Origin: Polytrichum commune
Lineage: Eukaryota; Streptophyta; Polytrichopsida; Polytrichales; Polytrichaceae
Reading direction: 5' to 3'
Length of the DNA stretch: 64,000 nucleotides
Assembly: GCA_950295325.1 (NCBI GenBank)
Contig: OX485806.1
Span: 36,582,001 to 36,646,000 of the forward strand
The position numbers were made by a program, and so were the translations under genes. Shown in pieces: positions 1 to 9,905 of the stretch; the first letter of the stretch is position 1, and each line of letters opens with the position of its first letter. The notes beneath the pieces were generated by a model. That model made no database searches and had not been told where the DNA came from. It was given only the letters and a program-made list of their open reading frames with translations.

Positions 1-145
1 CGCTGGAGCCAAAATTGGAACAAAACAAAACCCAAGGAAAAGGGGGGAGATAGAGCGCGTGAAAATCAAGATACATATGAAGCATAAATTACACAAAATG
101 GGCAGGCGCATATACACACACACACATACAAACACACGTACTGTC
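1..145. other. 3' flank of the NIF-domain gene, with (AC)n microsatellite
   Basis: No coding signal was seen. A short CA/AC microsatellite runs from about 111 to 137. This is the sequence just beyond the stop codon of the minus-strand gene. Any left end of the proposed family-A element would lie outside the window. Confidence 0.5.
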
Positions 146-958
146 TCAAATGAGCTTGTTAAATTTCGCGTGAGATAACAACTCTCTGTACAAATGGTCT
201 CGTGGATCCAAGTATCTCTCGCCTATGGGATTATTCCTAACAAAATTGTTTACGGGAAGTCCGCTTCCCCAGAGCGCCTGGAGGTATTTACTAAGGTCTA
301 ACAAAAATCGGTCCCGGACCTTCTCGACCGTCCACGTAGGGCACACTATGAAGTTGGCCGTCGGGTTCAACATGTTCTTTGCGGCGCTGTCGTCCACCAT
401 GAGCGTGCTCTCGCGGGTGGGGCGGACGTCGTAGGGGACGCCTATCAAGGACGGTCGCTGGTCCCAAAAAATGGGCTTCAAGACCTTGAGGTATTGGGGG
501 GAAGCGGGGTTGTTTGGTTTTTTGACGACTTTGCCGTCCGGTGTGTACAATATTCTACAGGCTTCCTGTGCTAGGACCATGCAGGGGGGCTCGATGCCCT
601 TGAAGATGAACTCCACGACCGCATTGGTGTTCTCGGCCGTCATGGAGCTCCACACGACCACCCACCATCGTTGTTGGGCGATCTGGAGGAAGGTCCGAAG
701 CCACGGGCGGAGGTGAACTAGCTTGCTCTTTATGAACGTGGGCGGCCTGTCGTAATTAGCGTCCTCGGGCTTGCAAAAGGGCACTGTGGGGGCCCTAGGG
801 CAATGAACGCACTGCACGAGGACACCGTTCAGGTCTAACACTAGGAATCGTTTCTTCGGCAGCGGGGGCGGGGCGGGTAAAACCGGGGGGGCCGCCGTGC
901 TGCCCTCTGCGCTCCTTGGAGAAGAGCGTCGGGGAGCCGCTACGCTGTGCTCCGAGCC
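146..958 (-). CDS. C-terminal exon: NIF/FCP1-like HAD-fold domain with altered catalytic motif
   Basis: The exon starts after acceptor ATCCGCAG and stays open to TGA at 146-148 (270 codons). After a proline-rich linker comes KKRFLVLDLNGVLV, which matches HAD motif I of the NIF/FCP1 (CTD-phosphatase-like) family. Further on are VVVWSSMTAEN (motif II, Ser/Thr after Trp-Ser) and LMVDDSAAKN (motif III, paired Asp). The family normally has DxDx(T/V) in motif I. Here the second Asp is Asn (DLNG), so the general acid/base is missing and phosphatase activity is doubtful. The exon at 18565-19322 shares the same DxN change, motif order and C-terminal end. It most likely acts as a protein- or phosphopeptide-binding module. 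Domain assignment is firm; the role is unknown. Confidence 0.75.
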   Translation of the reverse strand, partial: GSEHSVAAPRRSSPRSAEGSTAAPPVLPAPPPLPKKRFLVLDLNGVLVQCVHCPRAPTVPFCKPEDANYDRPPTFIKSKLVHLRPWLRTFLQIAQQRWWVVVWSSMTAENTNAVVEFIFKGIEPPCMVLAQEACRILYTPDGKVVKKPNNPASPQYLKVLKPIFWDQRPSLIGVPYDVRPTRESTLMVDDSAAKNMLNPTANFIVCPTWTVEKVRDRFLLDLSKYLQALWGSGLPVNNFVRNNPIGERYLDPRDHLYRELLSHAKFNKLI

Positions 959-1425
959 CTGCGGATACGATCAAGAGAAAACGGTGGGCGACTTATGTCA
1001 TGCTATGTCCAAACGAAGCATTAAGGAAACGAGTGTTCTTGGTGCAAACACAAAACCAATTGATTCATTTTGGAGGGGGTGCAACAAGGGATACAAGAGA
1101 GACAAGAGCATACAAAATACATTCAAACACAATATACAAGTATATAGGAGTCAAAAATGGTGATTGTATTGTATACAATGCTCTATGTACATTTTGATTG
1201 GGGGGAGCCGCGTTGAACGATGCGTTCAAACTAGCCTATTTCTAAATCTAGGAAAATTTGAAGAGACGGGCCGCCGTGATGAAGACTTCGTCGCAAGCCG
1301 GGGTAGGTGGACGAACGAATGGTCGGGGGGATGTGGCGAAGGGCGCGAGTGCCGGGGGGGCGACGTGTGTGTGAGTTTAGGGTAGCTAGGGGACACGACC
1401 AAGGCAAGAAGACAAAGACCCATGG

Positions 1426-1449
1426 AGTTTGGGTCGACCGACCCAAACT
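1426..1449. repeat. Family-A palindrome, single copy in the last intron
   Basis: This is a 24-bp perfect palindrome (core 1428-1447, TTTGGGTCG-AC-CGACCCAAA, apart from its asymmetric centre). It lies about 20 bp inside the intron (1469-959) between the low-complexity exon and the NIF exon. Confidence 0.95.
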
Positions 1450-1469
1450 GAGTGGGGTCAGTGCATTAC

Positions 1470-2935
1470 CTCGCCTTGGTCGTGCCTTGACGACGTTGAT
1501 GCCGGCATCGCCTGCGCTGCCCCACCTCTGTCCCCGCCGCCTCCGACGACGACGTCAGCCGCAACCTGCTCCTGCAAAGGCTGACTGTCAGGCCTTTGTC
1601 CCAACCCAACCTCCGCATGCGCATCATGCATTGGTTCATCGACTGGGTTAGGAGTAGAGGTATCACCAGGCCCTTGCGGGCCTTCAACGTCTAACATGCC
1701 CTCATCCACCGGGGTCTGGTCGGGGACGGGGTTTGGGTCGGCCGACCCAAACCCTGCTGCTTGGCGAGCGTCGCTCTGGGACGCTGCAACGTGGGCACTG
1801 TTTGGGTCGGACGACCCAAACATGTGGGGGTCGTCCCGCTGGTGTTGTGGGGGTGAGAGGATGGGAGGCCGGAGCGGCGGGGGCGCCAACGAGCTGGACG
1901 CTCCGGCGACGCGCCAAAGGTTGGGGTCGTCCACCTGCTGGACGGGCGCGTAAGGGCGGGCGTGCGGCTGCAGCAACTGCGCGAAGCTGAAGGAATGCTG
2001 CAGCGTGGGCCGCAGGGCGATATCCTGTGGCGGGAAGCCTGCGGGCAAGTGCGGGAATGAACTCGGGGGAGCCATCACCAATCCCTGCGCCAGCATGCCC
2101 TGGATCACTTGCGTGATGAGCTCCGCTTGGGACGGAGTTTGGGCCATCGCCCTTTGCCGCTCCTGCTCCAACAGGAGAGCCCTCAACTCCGCGACTTCGT
2201 TGCGGACCGAGGGTTCCTCGGCGGCAGCCCTCTGCAGTCGCACACGCTGCTCCTCGTCTCGGAGCATTTTTGCGTTCGCCTCCTCCACGGTGAGGACCTC
2301 CGGTTTCACCCTCACATTCCCGGCGAACGCTCTGGGGGAGGCAGGATCCGACCTCAGCCTCTTGGCGAGTTCCATGTCGTCCTCGTCCTCTGAGCTTATT
2401 GCGATTGTCTCCTCCACCGCATAGTCCCCGTACAGCTTCTTCCCCTTCATCCTTCTCCGCTCCCTGAAGGTGGCCGTCGCGTCCCTCGAGTACATGTCCT
2501 TCGCGTCGTCCACCGTCAACGCGGGCACCAGCCTGCTTTGCGGCGTGGCAGCCCGCATGGCCTTCTTCCGCTGAGGGGCCTCGGATTCTTGAGTGAATCC
2601 TGTTGCCCCTTCCTCCACCTCCCCCTCCACTTTCTCTGCTTCCTCCTCCTCCTCCCCCCCTCCTCCCCAACCTCGCCACCTGCTCCCATCGACGGATTGC
2701 CCGGATGCAACCCGATGAGCGGCTCTGGCAATTGAACGGGGGCACGCATGGCGAATTCACCCGGGTTGATTCGCCTCGCCATATCCAAAGGATTCTCGCC
2801 CCCCTCGACTATCTCTTCAACGTAGGATCCGGGTATCCAGTCAAGGATGTCCATTTTCTTGGCCAGTGCCTTCTGGGTCCTGTAAAATTGAACATCGGCA
2901 TCCTCCACATAGGAGTAGATGTTCAACCCAGACAT
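1470..2935 (-). CDS. Low-complexity acidic, coiled-coil and proline/glutamine-rich exon (frame-shifted)
   Basis: The exon opens after TTGTGCAG with ATG (MSGLNIYSYVEDADVQF) and ends at GAG|GTAATG. Its first ~90 codons continue the methyltransferase-like region. They are followed by a run of Glu codons where the frame changes at C7 (2654-2660). Beyond it the other frame is open to 1470: a basic RERRRMKGKK patch, a charged helix rich in Glu/Arg (about codons 170-240), then a Pro/Gln/Asp-rich tail. The tail contains FGSSDPN and FGSADPN, the translations of two family-A palindromes. The exon length, 1,466 nt, is one base short of a multiple of three. Adding one G to the tract restores a phase-0 exon. 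So the slip is either a recent indel or a homopolymer sequencing error. No enzymatic domain was seen. Confidence 0.6.
1732..1820. repeat. Two family-A palindromes inside a coding exon
   Basis: Cores at 1732-1751 (centre GC) and 1801-1820 (centre GA) lie in frame in the minus-strand exon and encode FGSADPN and FGSSDPN. The core contains no stop codon in any frame on either strand, so an insertion need not truncate the protein. Confidence 0.9.
2654..2660 (-). other. C7/G7 homopolymer with an apparent one-base frameshift
   Basis: Upstream coding (2935 down to about 2660) and downstream coding (about 2655 down to 1470) are open in different frames that meet at this tract. A G8 tract would give an acidic run and an exon length divisible by three. 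Confidence 0.65.
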
Positions 2936-3019
2936 CTGCACAATCCAAATCAATAGTATTAGTATAAACTAATGAAGAGTAAGGAAAAATGACATCCAAA
3001 ATAAAATAAGAATAGTTAG

Positions 3020-3218
3020 TTTGGGTCGAGCGACCCAAACTAGGGCATGCACAGTTTGGGTCGCTCAACCCAAACTATGGGCATACCCAGTTTGGGTCGC
3101 TCGACCCAAACTATGGGCATACCCAGTTTGGGTCGCTCGACCCAAACTATGGGCATACCCAGTTTGGGTCGCTCGACCCAAACTAGGGGCAAACATAGTT
3201 TGGATCGCTCGACCCAAA
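3020..3218. repeat. Family-A palindrome array, 36-bp period, intronic
   Basis: Six cores start at 3020, 3055, 3091, 3127, 3163 and 3199, that is one 35-bp step and then exactly 36 bp. The centre is AG in the first and CT in the rest. The copies at 3055 and 3199 each have one arm mismatch. Spacers are of the ATGGGCATACCC type. The array lies inside intron 3253-2936. Confidence 0.95.
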
Positions 3219-3253
3219 CCGTCCGTATAGGGCTTTCAGGGTTCTTTGCTTAC

Positions 3254-4621
3254 CATTGCTGCAAAAATCGGTTTGGATCCCCTGAAAACGTTGAAGATGC
3301 AGTCCCCTCTCTTGGTGAGGGTCCTCATCATCCGCAGGTAGAACTCCATGCGCAGCTCATCCGCGGGGTAGTTGGCGTACTTCGCCTCGTCATACAAGCT
3401 CCTGCTGGTACCCAACCCTTCTTAGACTTGGAAGAGCTTTTCCATCCTGGCTATAGGATGGTTGGGCACCTTAAGTAGATCAGCTTTGTACACGAAGTAC
3501 AAGCACAACACGTTGATGATCTTCGTCTTCTTGTCTTTCAACGTGCTGTACGCCCCCTCCGCCGGTGCAGCAACGTAGTGAGATTTCGAGACGGCATACT
3601 CCGGCTGCAATTTGCGCACGATCTCGTAAACCTGCTCTGCCCTCCTGTCCTCGACAATCCAGAGCCAGACGTCGACCTCCCTGAATTTGGGGCTGGCGTA
3701 GTCCACAAACTTCGACAAGAAAGCATCGTAAAAAGGGGTGCTCATAGTCCCCTCGAATGAGGCTCCAGGGATATTCCTGAAGTCTATCATTCCGAAGGGG
3801 AAGCGGTCCCCGGCTTTAGTCCTGATCGCCTTCCTGGACTCAGAGCCCGGCCAACCTTGGATCCTGAGAGGCTCGACGGTGACCATGTTGAATTGCGCAT
3901 CGCCTTCGAAACTGACGATCTTCTTCTCCTTTATGAAGTTGGAGAAGGCCCGCGCTGAGTGTTCGGGAAGCACCCGGTTCCTCCCCCCCTTCACGAGCTT
4001 GGATCTGAGGAAGTCGTCTCCCGCCTCCCTCATGAGTGCCGCCATGGACGCACTGGTGAACTTATATTCGGCTTTGAAGGCCCTCCAGTGCGCCTCGTCG
4101 ACCTCTCCGTCCACGATGAGCTTCTTCTCGGGCACCAGCTTGTGCAGCTCTTGGACGATGGTCGTCTTCTTCTTCCTGTTCTCCGTCCATTCCTTCATGG
4201 TGTAGCATGAAGGGACGAAGATCTTGGGTTTGGTGAAGACGATCTTGGGGTGGACCCAGCATCTCTTCGCCGTCGTCTCCACGTGTAGGATGTGGGACGC
4301 CGCTTTTCCCATCTCTGTCTCGGAAAGACCTTGAAGCGCTCTGAAGAACTCCCTCACCAGAGGCTTCATTTGCTTGAAGCGCGTAGTCTGGTTGAAGAGC
4401 ATGCCGGTGTCGGGGTCCATAAGGTCCCCCGTCTCGTGTTTTTCAAAAACACTCCTCCATTTTCCCCACACGGAGTCGGACGCGGTGATCAAATATATTT
4501 CTCCTCGCAACTCGTTATACTTTTTTTGCTTATGGCTAGCATTGTCTATCGAGGAGAATTTATTGATCATCTGATATTTGAAGTCCTGCACACGTAGCCA
4601 ACAATTCATGTTAGACAACAT
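3254..4621 (-). pseudogene. Exon with degenerate DNA-methyltransferase-like region, one nonsense codon
   Basis: The exon runs from ATG after TTCCATGAG to ATG|GTAAGC, 456 codons, in one frame except for a TAA at 3424-3422. The reading frame continues past the stop with protein-like sequence (RSLYDEAKYANYPADELRM, then GDCIFNVFRGSK), so the stop is a point lesion rather than the natural end. GDCIFNVFRGSKPIFAAM, continuing into MSGLNIYSYVEDAD, resembles the SAM-binding D-x-F-x-G-x-G segment and following strand of N4/N6 DNA methyltransferases. The place where I would expect a DPPY/DPPW catalytic motif reads MIDFRNIPG, so activity looks lost. The N-terminal half (RGEIYLITASDSVWGKWRS, FKQMKPLVREFF) is conserved-looking but unidentified. 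The methyltransferase assignment is tentative. Confidence 0.55.
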
Positions 4622-4648
4622 CTCATGGAATAACAAATGTAACAGCAG

Positions 4649-4839
4649 TTTGGGTCGATCGACCCAAACTATAAACCTGGTAAAGATAACAAAGTCATGG
4701 AAGAGTTTGGGTCGAGCGACCCAAACTATAAACTTGGTAAAGACAACAAAGTCATGCAAGAGTTTGGGTCGACCGACCCAAACTATGAATTTGTTGAAGA
4801 CACTAAAACAATGAAAGAGTTTGGGTCGGTCGACCCAAA
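4649..4839. repeat. Family-A palindrome array, exact 57-bp period, intronic
   Basis: Four cores start at 4649, 4706, 4763 and 4820, exactly 57 bp apart. The arms are identical, but all four central dinucleotides differ (AT, AG, AC, GT). Spacers contain ATAAACTTGGTAAAGACAAC-like sequence. The array nearly fills the 227-bp intron 4848-4622. The first palindrome starts about 9 bp from the donor. Confidence 0.95.
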
Positions 4840-4848
4840 CATACTCAC

Positions 4849-6174
4849 CTCCCATTTGGGGTTCTTATCTTTAGCATTCTCCCTTTCCCTGGGAGGCCTG
4901 CCATAAAACTCCCACACCTCCCTCGAGGCCATGATGTTTCTGATCCACGATGCCTGATAGGCCCTCTTTTTGTTCCCCATGTTGAAGAACCTGGAGATGT
5001 CGCTGAGAACTGTCTCGTTGTCCGACCAAACCACCAAAGCCTTCCAAACTTTTAGTTTCTCCTTCTGGTTGTTCGGGTCGTTCCACTCGGTCATCAGCTG
5101 GATTTTTTTTGATGCCTCCACACTGTGCTTCCCGTCAATCAACCAGAAGTCTCCTTTGGAGATTGTCGGCCACATATCAGGCGTCGGCATTCTCTTCAAC
5201 CCTTGTGGCATGACAACAATCGTCTGCCTGTCGTCCTTGAACTGCCCGCCCAAGATTTGAGCGACCATCCAGTCGACGTAGGCGTCCTCCTTGGCTCGGA
5301 CACATTTCTCGGGTGGCGCAAGGTGGCACTGCGCAATGTTGACCTCGAACTTGAAGTCCCTGCCTATGAAGAAGCAGTGCAGGCATTTTGTTTCGAAGTT
5401 GGTGTTTATTTTTTGTATTTCGCCTGCATCCACCTCCTGGCCAGGCTTCGGCATCCGGAGCTCCGGGGAAACAGGCTCGTCAGTCATCACCAATGACTCT
5501 CTTCCCCTTTTGGAAGGGGTCGTTTGACGGCTTGTTGATGGCGTTGGCGTCTCGCTATTAGCCGGCGTTGTTGTAGTACTTGTCCGTCTCGACTCCACAG
5601 GGACCGCCCGCGGTTTCCTCACAGTTTGTGGTCTTGAGGACCCTGCGCCTTCTTCCGTCGTTGCCTTCCGCCTCACAGGCTGTTGTGTCTTGGGTTTGCT
5701 TTGCAGCGCCTTGTTTAGAACCGTGATGGCCTGTTTTAACTTCGTGAACCTGCTCGCAACCTTCGTGTTGGTTACACTGCCATCTATGAATATGGCCTCC
5801 GGTTGTATGGTTTCAGGGTCGACGCAGGTCTCCTTGGCGTACAGGGGGTCGAAGGGCTCGGAGAACTGGTGCATGAACATGTGGACGTTCTGCACGGCGG
5901 AGTTCTCTAGTATGACGTCTACATAGTCCCCGAGAGACTGGACAGACGCAACCTCCCATCCCGTCAGCGTTGCCCAGGTGTGCTGCTCGTGGGTCCCCAC
6001 CTTCACCACGAATAGCAGCTTGAACATGGATGCCTTCACCACCTGAACGGACCATGCCAGAACGACGCCATCTTTTGGGACGTAAGAATCGTCCTGTGGA
6101 GTTTCATACTCCTGCCAAAGGTGGTCTGGCGCGAGCATGAACCACCTTTCACCTGGTCTTTTTTTAGGGGCCAT
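4849..6174 (-). CDS. N-terminal exon with ParB-like region
   Basis: The exon begins with ATG at 6174 (MAPKKRPGERWFMLAPDHLW), directly after acceptor GGTTGCAG, and ends WE|GTGAGT at 4849. It has 442 codons with no lesion. Residues ~1-130 look globular and unidentified. Residues ~160-250 are a Thr/Ser/Pro/Arg-rich linker (RRTSTTTTPANS, TTPSKRGRES). Residues ~300-430 contain ILGGQFKDDRQTIVVMPQGL and FWLIDGKHSVEASKKI. The latter resembles the DGxHR-xxAx motif of ParB/sulfiredoxin-like domains, with His-Ser in place of His-Arg. The exon is GC-rich against AT-rich introns. The ATG could be the initiator, or internal if the 7137-7211 exon is real. ParB similarity rests on one motif and needs a profile search. 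Confidence 0.6.
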
Positions 6175-6202
6175 CTGCAACCCAAGAAATCGAAACTGTG
6201 AG

Positions 6203-7014
6203 TTTCGGTCGATCGACCCAAAGTATTGCAATGTGCATTTAACATTTGGAGGATTGACTCAAACATTACTTAATTTTCAAAGTCGTTTTAAAAGATCTTT
6301 TAGATTTTAAATTGTGGTTTAGGTGGTCACCCTGCAATGTTTGAGTCGAGCGACCCAAACATGATGAGGCTGCAAATTTAGGTAGTTTAACCCATTCATT
6401 TCAGAGTGCAATGTTTGGGTCGAACGACCCAAACATTTACTTCATTTTTAAAGTTCTTTTATATTTTACTATGTGGTTTGTTCTTCTCCCTGTAATGTTT
6501 GGGTCGAGCGACCCAAACATGATGAGGCTGCAAATTTAGGTAGCTCAACCCATTCATTTCAGACTGCAATGTTTGGGTCGAACGACCCAAACATTTACTT
6601 CATTTTCAAAGTTCTTTTATATTTTACAATGTGGTTTGTTCTTCTCCCTGTAATGTTTGGGTCGAGCGACCCAAACATGATGAGGCTGCAAATTTAGGAA
6701 GCTCAACCCATTCATTTCAGACTGCAATGTTTGGATCGAACGACCCAAACATTTACTTAATTTTCAAAGTTCTTTTATATTTTACAATGTGGTTTAGTTC
6801 TTCTCCCTGTAATGTTTGGGTCGAGCGACCCAAACATAATGAGGCTCCAATGTTTGGGTCGCTCGACCCAAACAAGAGGCTGCAATGTTTGGGTCGCTCG
6901 ACCCAAACAAGACGCTGCAATGTTTGGGTCGAACGACCCAAACATTTAGTTCATTTTAGGCTGCAATTCAAATATTTATTATATTTTAATATGAGTTTGG
7001 GTCGTCTCCCCAAA
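6203..7014. repeat. Family-A palindrome array, 158-bp tandem with two palindromes per unit
   Basis: Cores start at 6203, 6340, 6414, 6498, 6572, 6656, 6730, 6815, 6853, 6888 and 6923, with a decayed copy at 6996. In 6340-6815 the unit is 158-159 bp. It holds one palindrome with centre AG (6340, 6498, 6656, 6815) and one with centre AA (6414, 6572, 6730). A third, decayed palindrome-like stretch (TTTAGGTAGCTCAACCC) lies between them. Arms extend symmetrically to ATGTTTGGG/CCCAAACAT here. The array lies in the inferred intron 7136-6175. Confidence 0.93.
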
Positions 7015-7136
7015 CTACTGTGTTTCCAGATGCATGTTTAATGCTTGGGCAACATATACAATGCTTATGCATTGTATATGTAACAGGAACCTAAAGGGAA
7101 TGATGCAAATTGTGTGCACTGATGCAAATTGCTTAC

Positions 7137-7211
7137 CTTGTCTTTCAAACTCTTGAAAGTTGCTCTCACAATCTGCTTCTTACAACCAGACTCAGACACT
7201 CTGTTGTGGCA
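7137..7211 (-). CDS. Candidate upstream small exon of the ParB-like/NIF gene
   Basis: A strong donor (GACAAG|GTAAGC) at 7137/7136 is preceded by an acceptor (TGTTCTTTAG) at 7212-7213. The enclosed 75 nt are open in phase 0 for 25 codons (ending FKSLKDK), which matches the phase-0 start of the next exon. Support is splice signals and frame only; it could be untranslated or spurious. Confidence 0.3.
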
Positions 7212-7798
7212 CTAAAGAACAGCTCTCACAAAGACCTCAGAAACACAATGAATCTCTCAAGCACCCTAAAACTTTCTCACAAACCCCCTGATTCTTGCAA
7301 ACTCAGGCCTAATTTGAAAGACCTCTACCTTTCTATCACACTCGACCGTTCTCACTTCTACTCAACCTAAAATCACTCCATGCATGAAATTTACAAAACA
7401 AGTAAGGAGTTCAACACAATAAACCGCTCCGAACTCACTCAAAGCTAACACTCTGGACCAAGAAGAGAGAATAACAAGAGGAAGACAATAACAAGAGGAA
7501 TAGAATGAGAGAAGAGGAGGAGAAGCATCAGAGAGGAGGACAGGAATGAAGGAGAAAGAAGAATGAAAGGAAGCGGCGCGACCAAGACAAAAGCAAAAGG
7601 TGCGAAAGGAAGCGCTTGGCGCGGCGCTATGGAAAGCGGCGGCGGCGTTTCCAAGAGCGGCGCTTGGCGCGGAGGAAGAGAGGAAGAAAAAGAGAGAAAG
7701 AAAAAAGAGGAGGGGAGAGAAGGAGAGAGCGGAAGGGGTCACCCTAAACCCTCGAATCCGAACCATTAGATTGCGCCGGGCCCATCAACGGCTCAGAA
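7212..7798. other. Non-coding, strand-biased purine-rich tract
   Basis: From about 7440 to 7740 the plus strand is dominated by GA/AGG/AAG runs with GGCGC interruptions. The long open frames it gives on both strands are low-complexity artefacts. It may be the 5' leader or promoter side of the minus-strand gene, because it lies just upstream of the candidate first exon. No TATA box was picked out. Confidence 0.4.
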
Positions 7799-7863
7799 GC
7801 CTCGCGGGCCAACACCCTGCCAGGTGTCGACACCTCCTTGGTTAAGGTGGTTGCCCGCGAGGC
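7799..7863. repeat. GC-rich hairpin with a nested 14-bp palindrome
   Basis: The arm GCCTCGCGGGC(C)AACACC at 7799-7816 pairs with GGTGGTTGCCCGCGAGGC at 7846-7863. The loop holds the perfect palindrome AGGTGTCGACACCT at 7822-7835. A related GGTGTTGACACC follows at 7868-7879. Confidence 0.75.
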
Positions 7864-7879
7864 TTGTGGTGTTGACACC

Positions 7880-9900
7880 TGCCACCCTAGGCAGATTGCC
7901 TTCCTGGTTGTCCTTGCCCCTAGGTGCGGGACATAGGAGGGCCGGCGCCTCTCTTGGCCGCCCGGCCCCGGCCTTCTAACCCGCTATTCATTAGCGGCAA
8001 TTCAATACCACTCAAAAACCTACGTGGACTAAGGTATTCCACAAAATTAACACCATCGCCAATTCATATTTTAATGGTGTTCAATTGAATGATCACCCGT
8101 TGGAATTGATAACATCGTAGAATGTAGCCATTATCGTTTTGGTGTATGAATAATGTAATTTATGGAATCATATGAGAGTGTTACAAAGTCTAAGAGGAGT
8201 AAGTCATAATTATATTGCAATCCACAAAGGCAATTACACGGTGCAATAATATAAATATGGTAACCATTCACATGGTTAACAGTTTAGGATTATGTATTGT
8301 AATTTATATGATGGTTGTTGGTAGAGGACAATGCTCTAGTCTATAATGGATACCCTAACAAGTAGCATTAGAGTGAACATTAATATATGTACTTAGAAGT
8401 TCACATTTGAAGTACATGGGAGAAACAAATGATTACAAATGTATCTACTGCAACCCCATGGAGTTCACATATCATATGAAGTCATTTAAACATTCAATTT
8501 GATGTTTGATGATGCCTAAACCCTAAACCCTAAACCCTAAACCCTAAACAACACAAACCATAACTGGATGGCACATAGGTCAAATGACATGGGCCTTGGT
8601 GCTTGTAGTTTCCAATACAAATGTATAATGTCATCACAACATCCTAATTCACAAACGTGAAAGATGGATGTGTGGTTTTTCACGAATGAACGCACTAAAG
8701 GAAATAAATGATATTGTGGTCACAAGTAGGTGATACAATATTAACCTATAACCTTGTCACCTGGTAAGAAGAGCATAAGAACTAGATTATAATAGATAGG
8801 ATGTTGTTCATGTTAACATGTTATTTGGAATAGTGAAATATTATATATTAATTTAAGGTAGATTTCATGTTGTGAATGATATGAGGACATACCTTTTGAA
8901 CTTTGCATGTTTTGCTCACACACATTGCTAGAGTTCAAGGGACTTCACGATAGGTTCAAACATCATTGAAACATTGAATGTGCCAAATGTCATTTGTGGT
9001 TTATGGTTCCATTAATGACTTCCACATAGGTACTAGGTTATTGTCACACTTGGAGCCTTGAGGATGAAGCAATATTGGGTGCACACATTACAACACAACA
9101 GATGTTCTTTTAACTAGCGGAAATTGAAAGTTGGCCAAATTATTCAAGTTTGTCATGGCATTAATTATTTGTTTTCAAAATATAAGTCCTCATGTGAGAG
9201 TGTAAGTAATTGCATTAACTATTATATTTAGTGACTTTTAGTGACTTTTAGTATATGAAGTTTTGTAATACATGCACATCTTTTGTCAATATATTGTTTG
9301 AAATATACCATAATGTTTGACTACAAGTAGAGTAAAACCCCTTAATAGATATAATCTTACATATTGTCACAGGGTTATTGGTATTCAGTGTATGCGTTCA
9401 TATGTAGTGTATGAAAATCTTTATATCCTTTTTAGTTATATGATAGTTAGTGTTTGATACACTTAAAACGAACGCATACACTTCCTATTACTAACCCTAT
9501 GAGAGTAAGTAACATTAAATGTAAACTCAAACACTAAATATCCACTGTGGTGATATATGGAAGTTACATATAGGAATTTAGTATTAGTAAGGATGTGAGA
9601 AAAAAATACAACAATGATAAAAGGAGAAAGGAGATGGCAATAGGGAAGGTGGTGGTGTATTCATGTATAAAACTAATTATGAAAGAGTTGAAGAATAGTG
9701 TTGACCAAGTTAGGGTGGTAACAACTTTAAATAATATATGTTGAATTATTCATTTGATGGTTGGGGCAACGAAGAGCCAAGCTAAATATACATTGTCTAT
9801 TATTGACAAGAAGCGGGAAATTGAGTCAGAAGGTTTGAATTAACGTCCAAAGGAGACCAGGCGGGAAAGGCATCCAAAGAGGATGCCCAAAGCGGAGGCG
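7880..9900. other. No gene seen; AT-rich DNA with an interstitial telomere repeat
   Basis: I see no coding potential. Positions 8515-8549 hold five tandem CCCTAAA units (plant telomere type). Short duplications such as AGTGACTTTT near 9231-9250 are unremarkable. Confidence 0.5.
8515..8549. repeat. Interstitial telomeric repeat (CCCTAAA)5
   Basis: Five contiguous CCCTAAA units are present. This is the Arabidopsis-type plant telomere sequence at an internal position. Confidence 0.9.
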
Positions 9901-9905
9901 GGTAG

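Larger units (their letters stand above)
146..7211 (-). pseudogene. Multi-exon ParB-like / methyltransferase-like / NIF-domain gene (element A, left gene), probably inactivated
   Basis: I infer one minus-strand gene with exons 7211-7137 (tentative), 6174-4849, 4621-3254, 2935-1470 and 958-146. The donors are GTAAGC, GTGAGT, GTAAGC and GTAATG, the acceptors all end in AG, and every junction is phase 0. The joined product would be about 1,650 residues. Exons at 6174, 4621 and 2935 each begin exactly with an ATG. Two lesions are visible: an in-frame TAA at 3424-3422 in otherwise open sequence, and a frame slip in the C7 tract 2654-2660 (G7 on the coding strand) that one extra base would repair. 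Every assigned intron carries family-A palindromes. An alternative is several adjacent genes, but the phase agreement favours one. I do not recognise the full architecture as a named family; a mobile-element protein is the best guess. Confidence 0.6.

Noticed and set aside
7362-7769. Long open frames on both strands in the purine-rich tract
   Set aside because: Composition artefact: runs of GA/AG give Arg/Lys/Glu or Ser/Leu/Phe low-complexity peptides with no domain, no splice context and overlapping frames on opposite strands.
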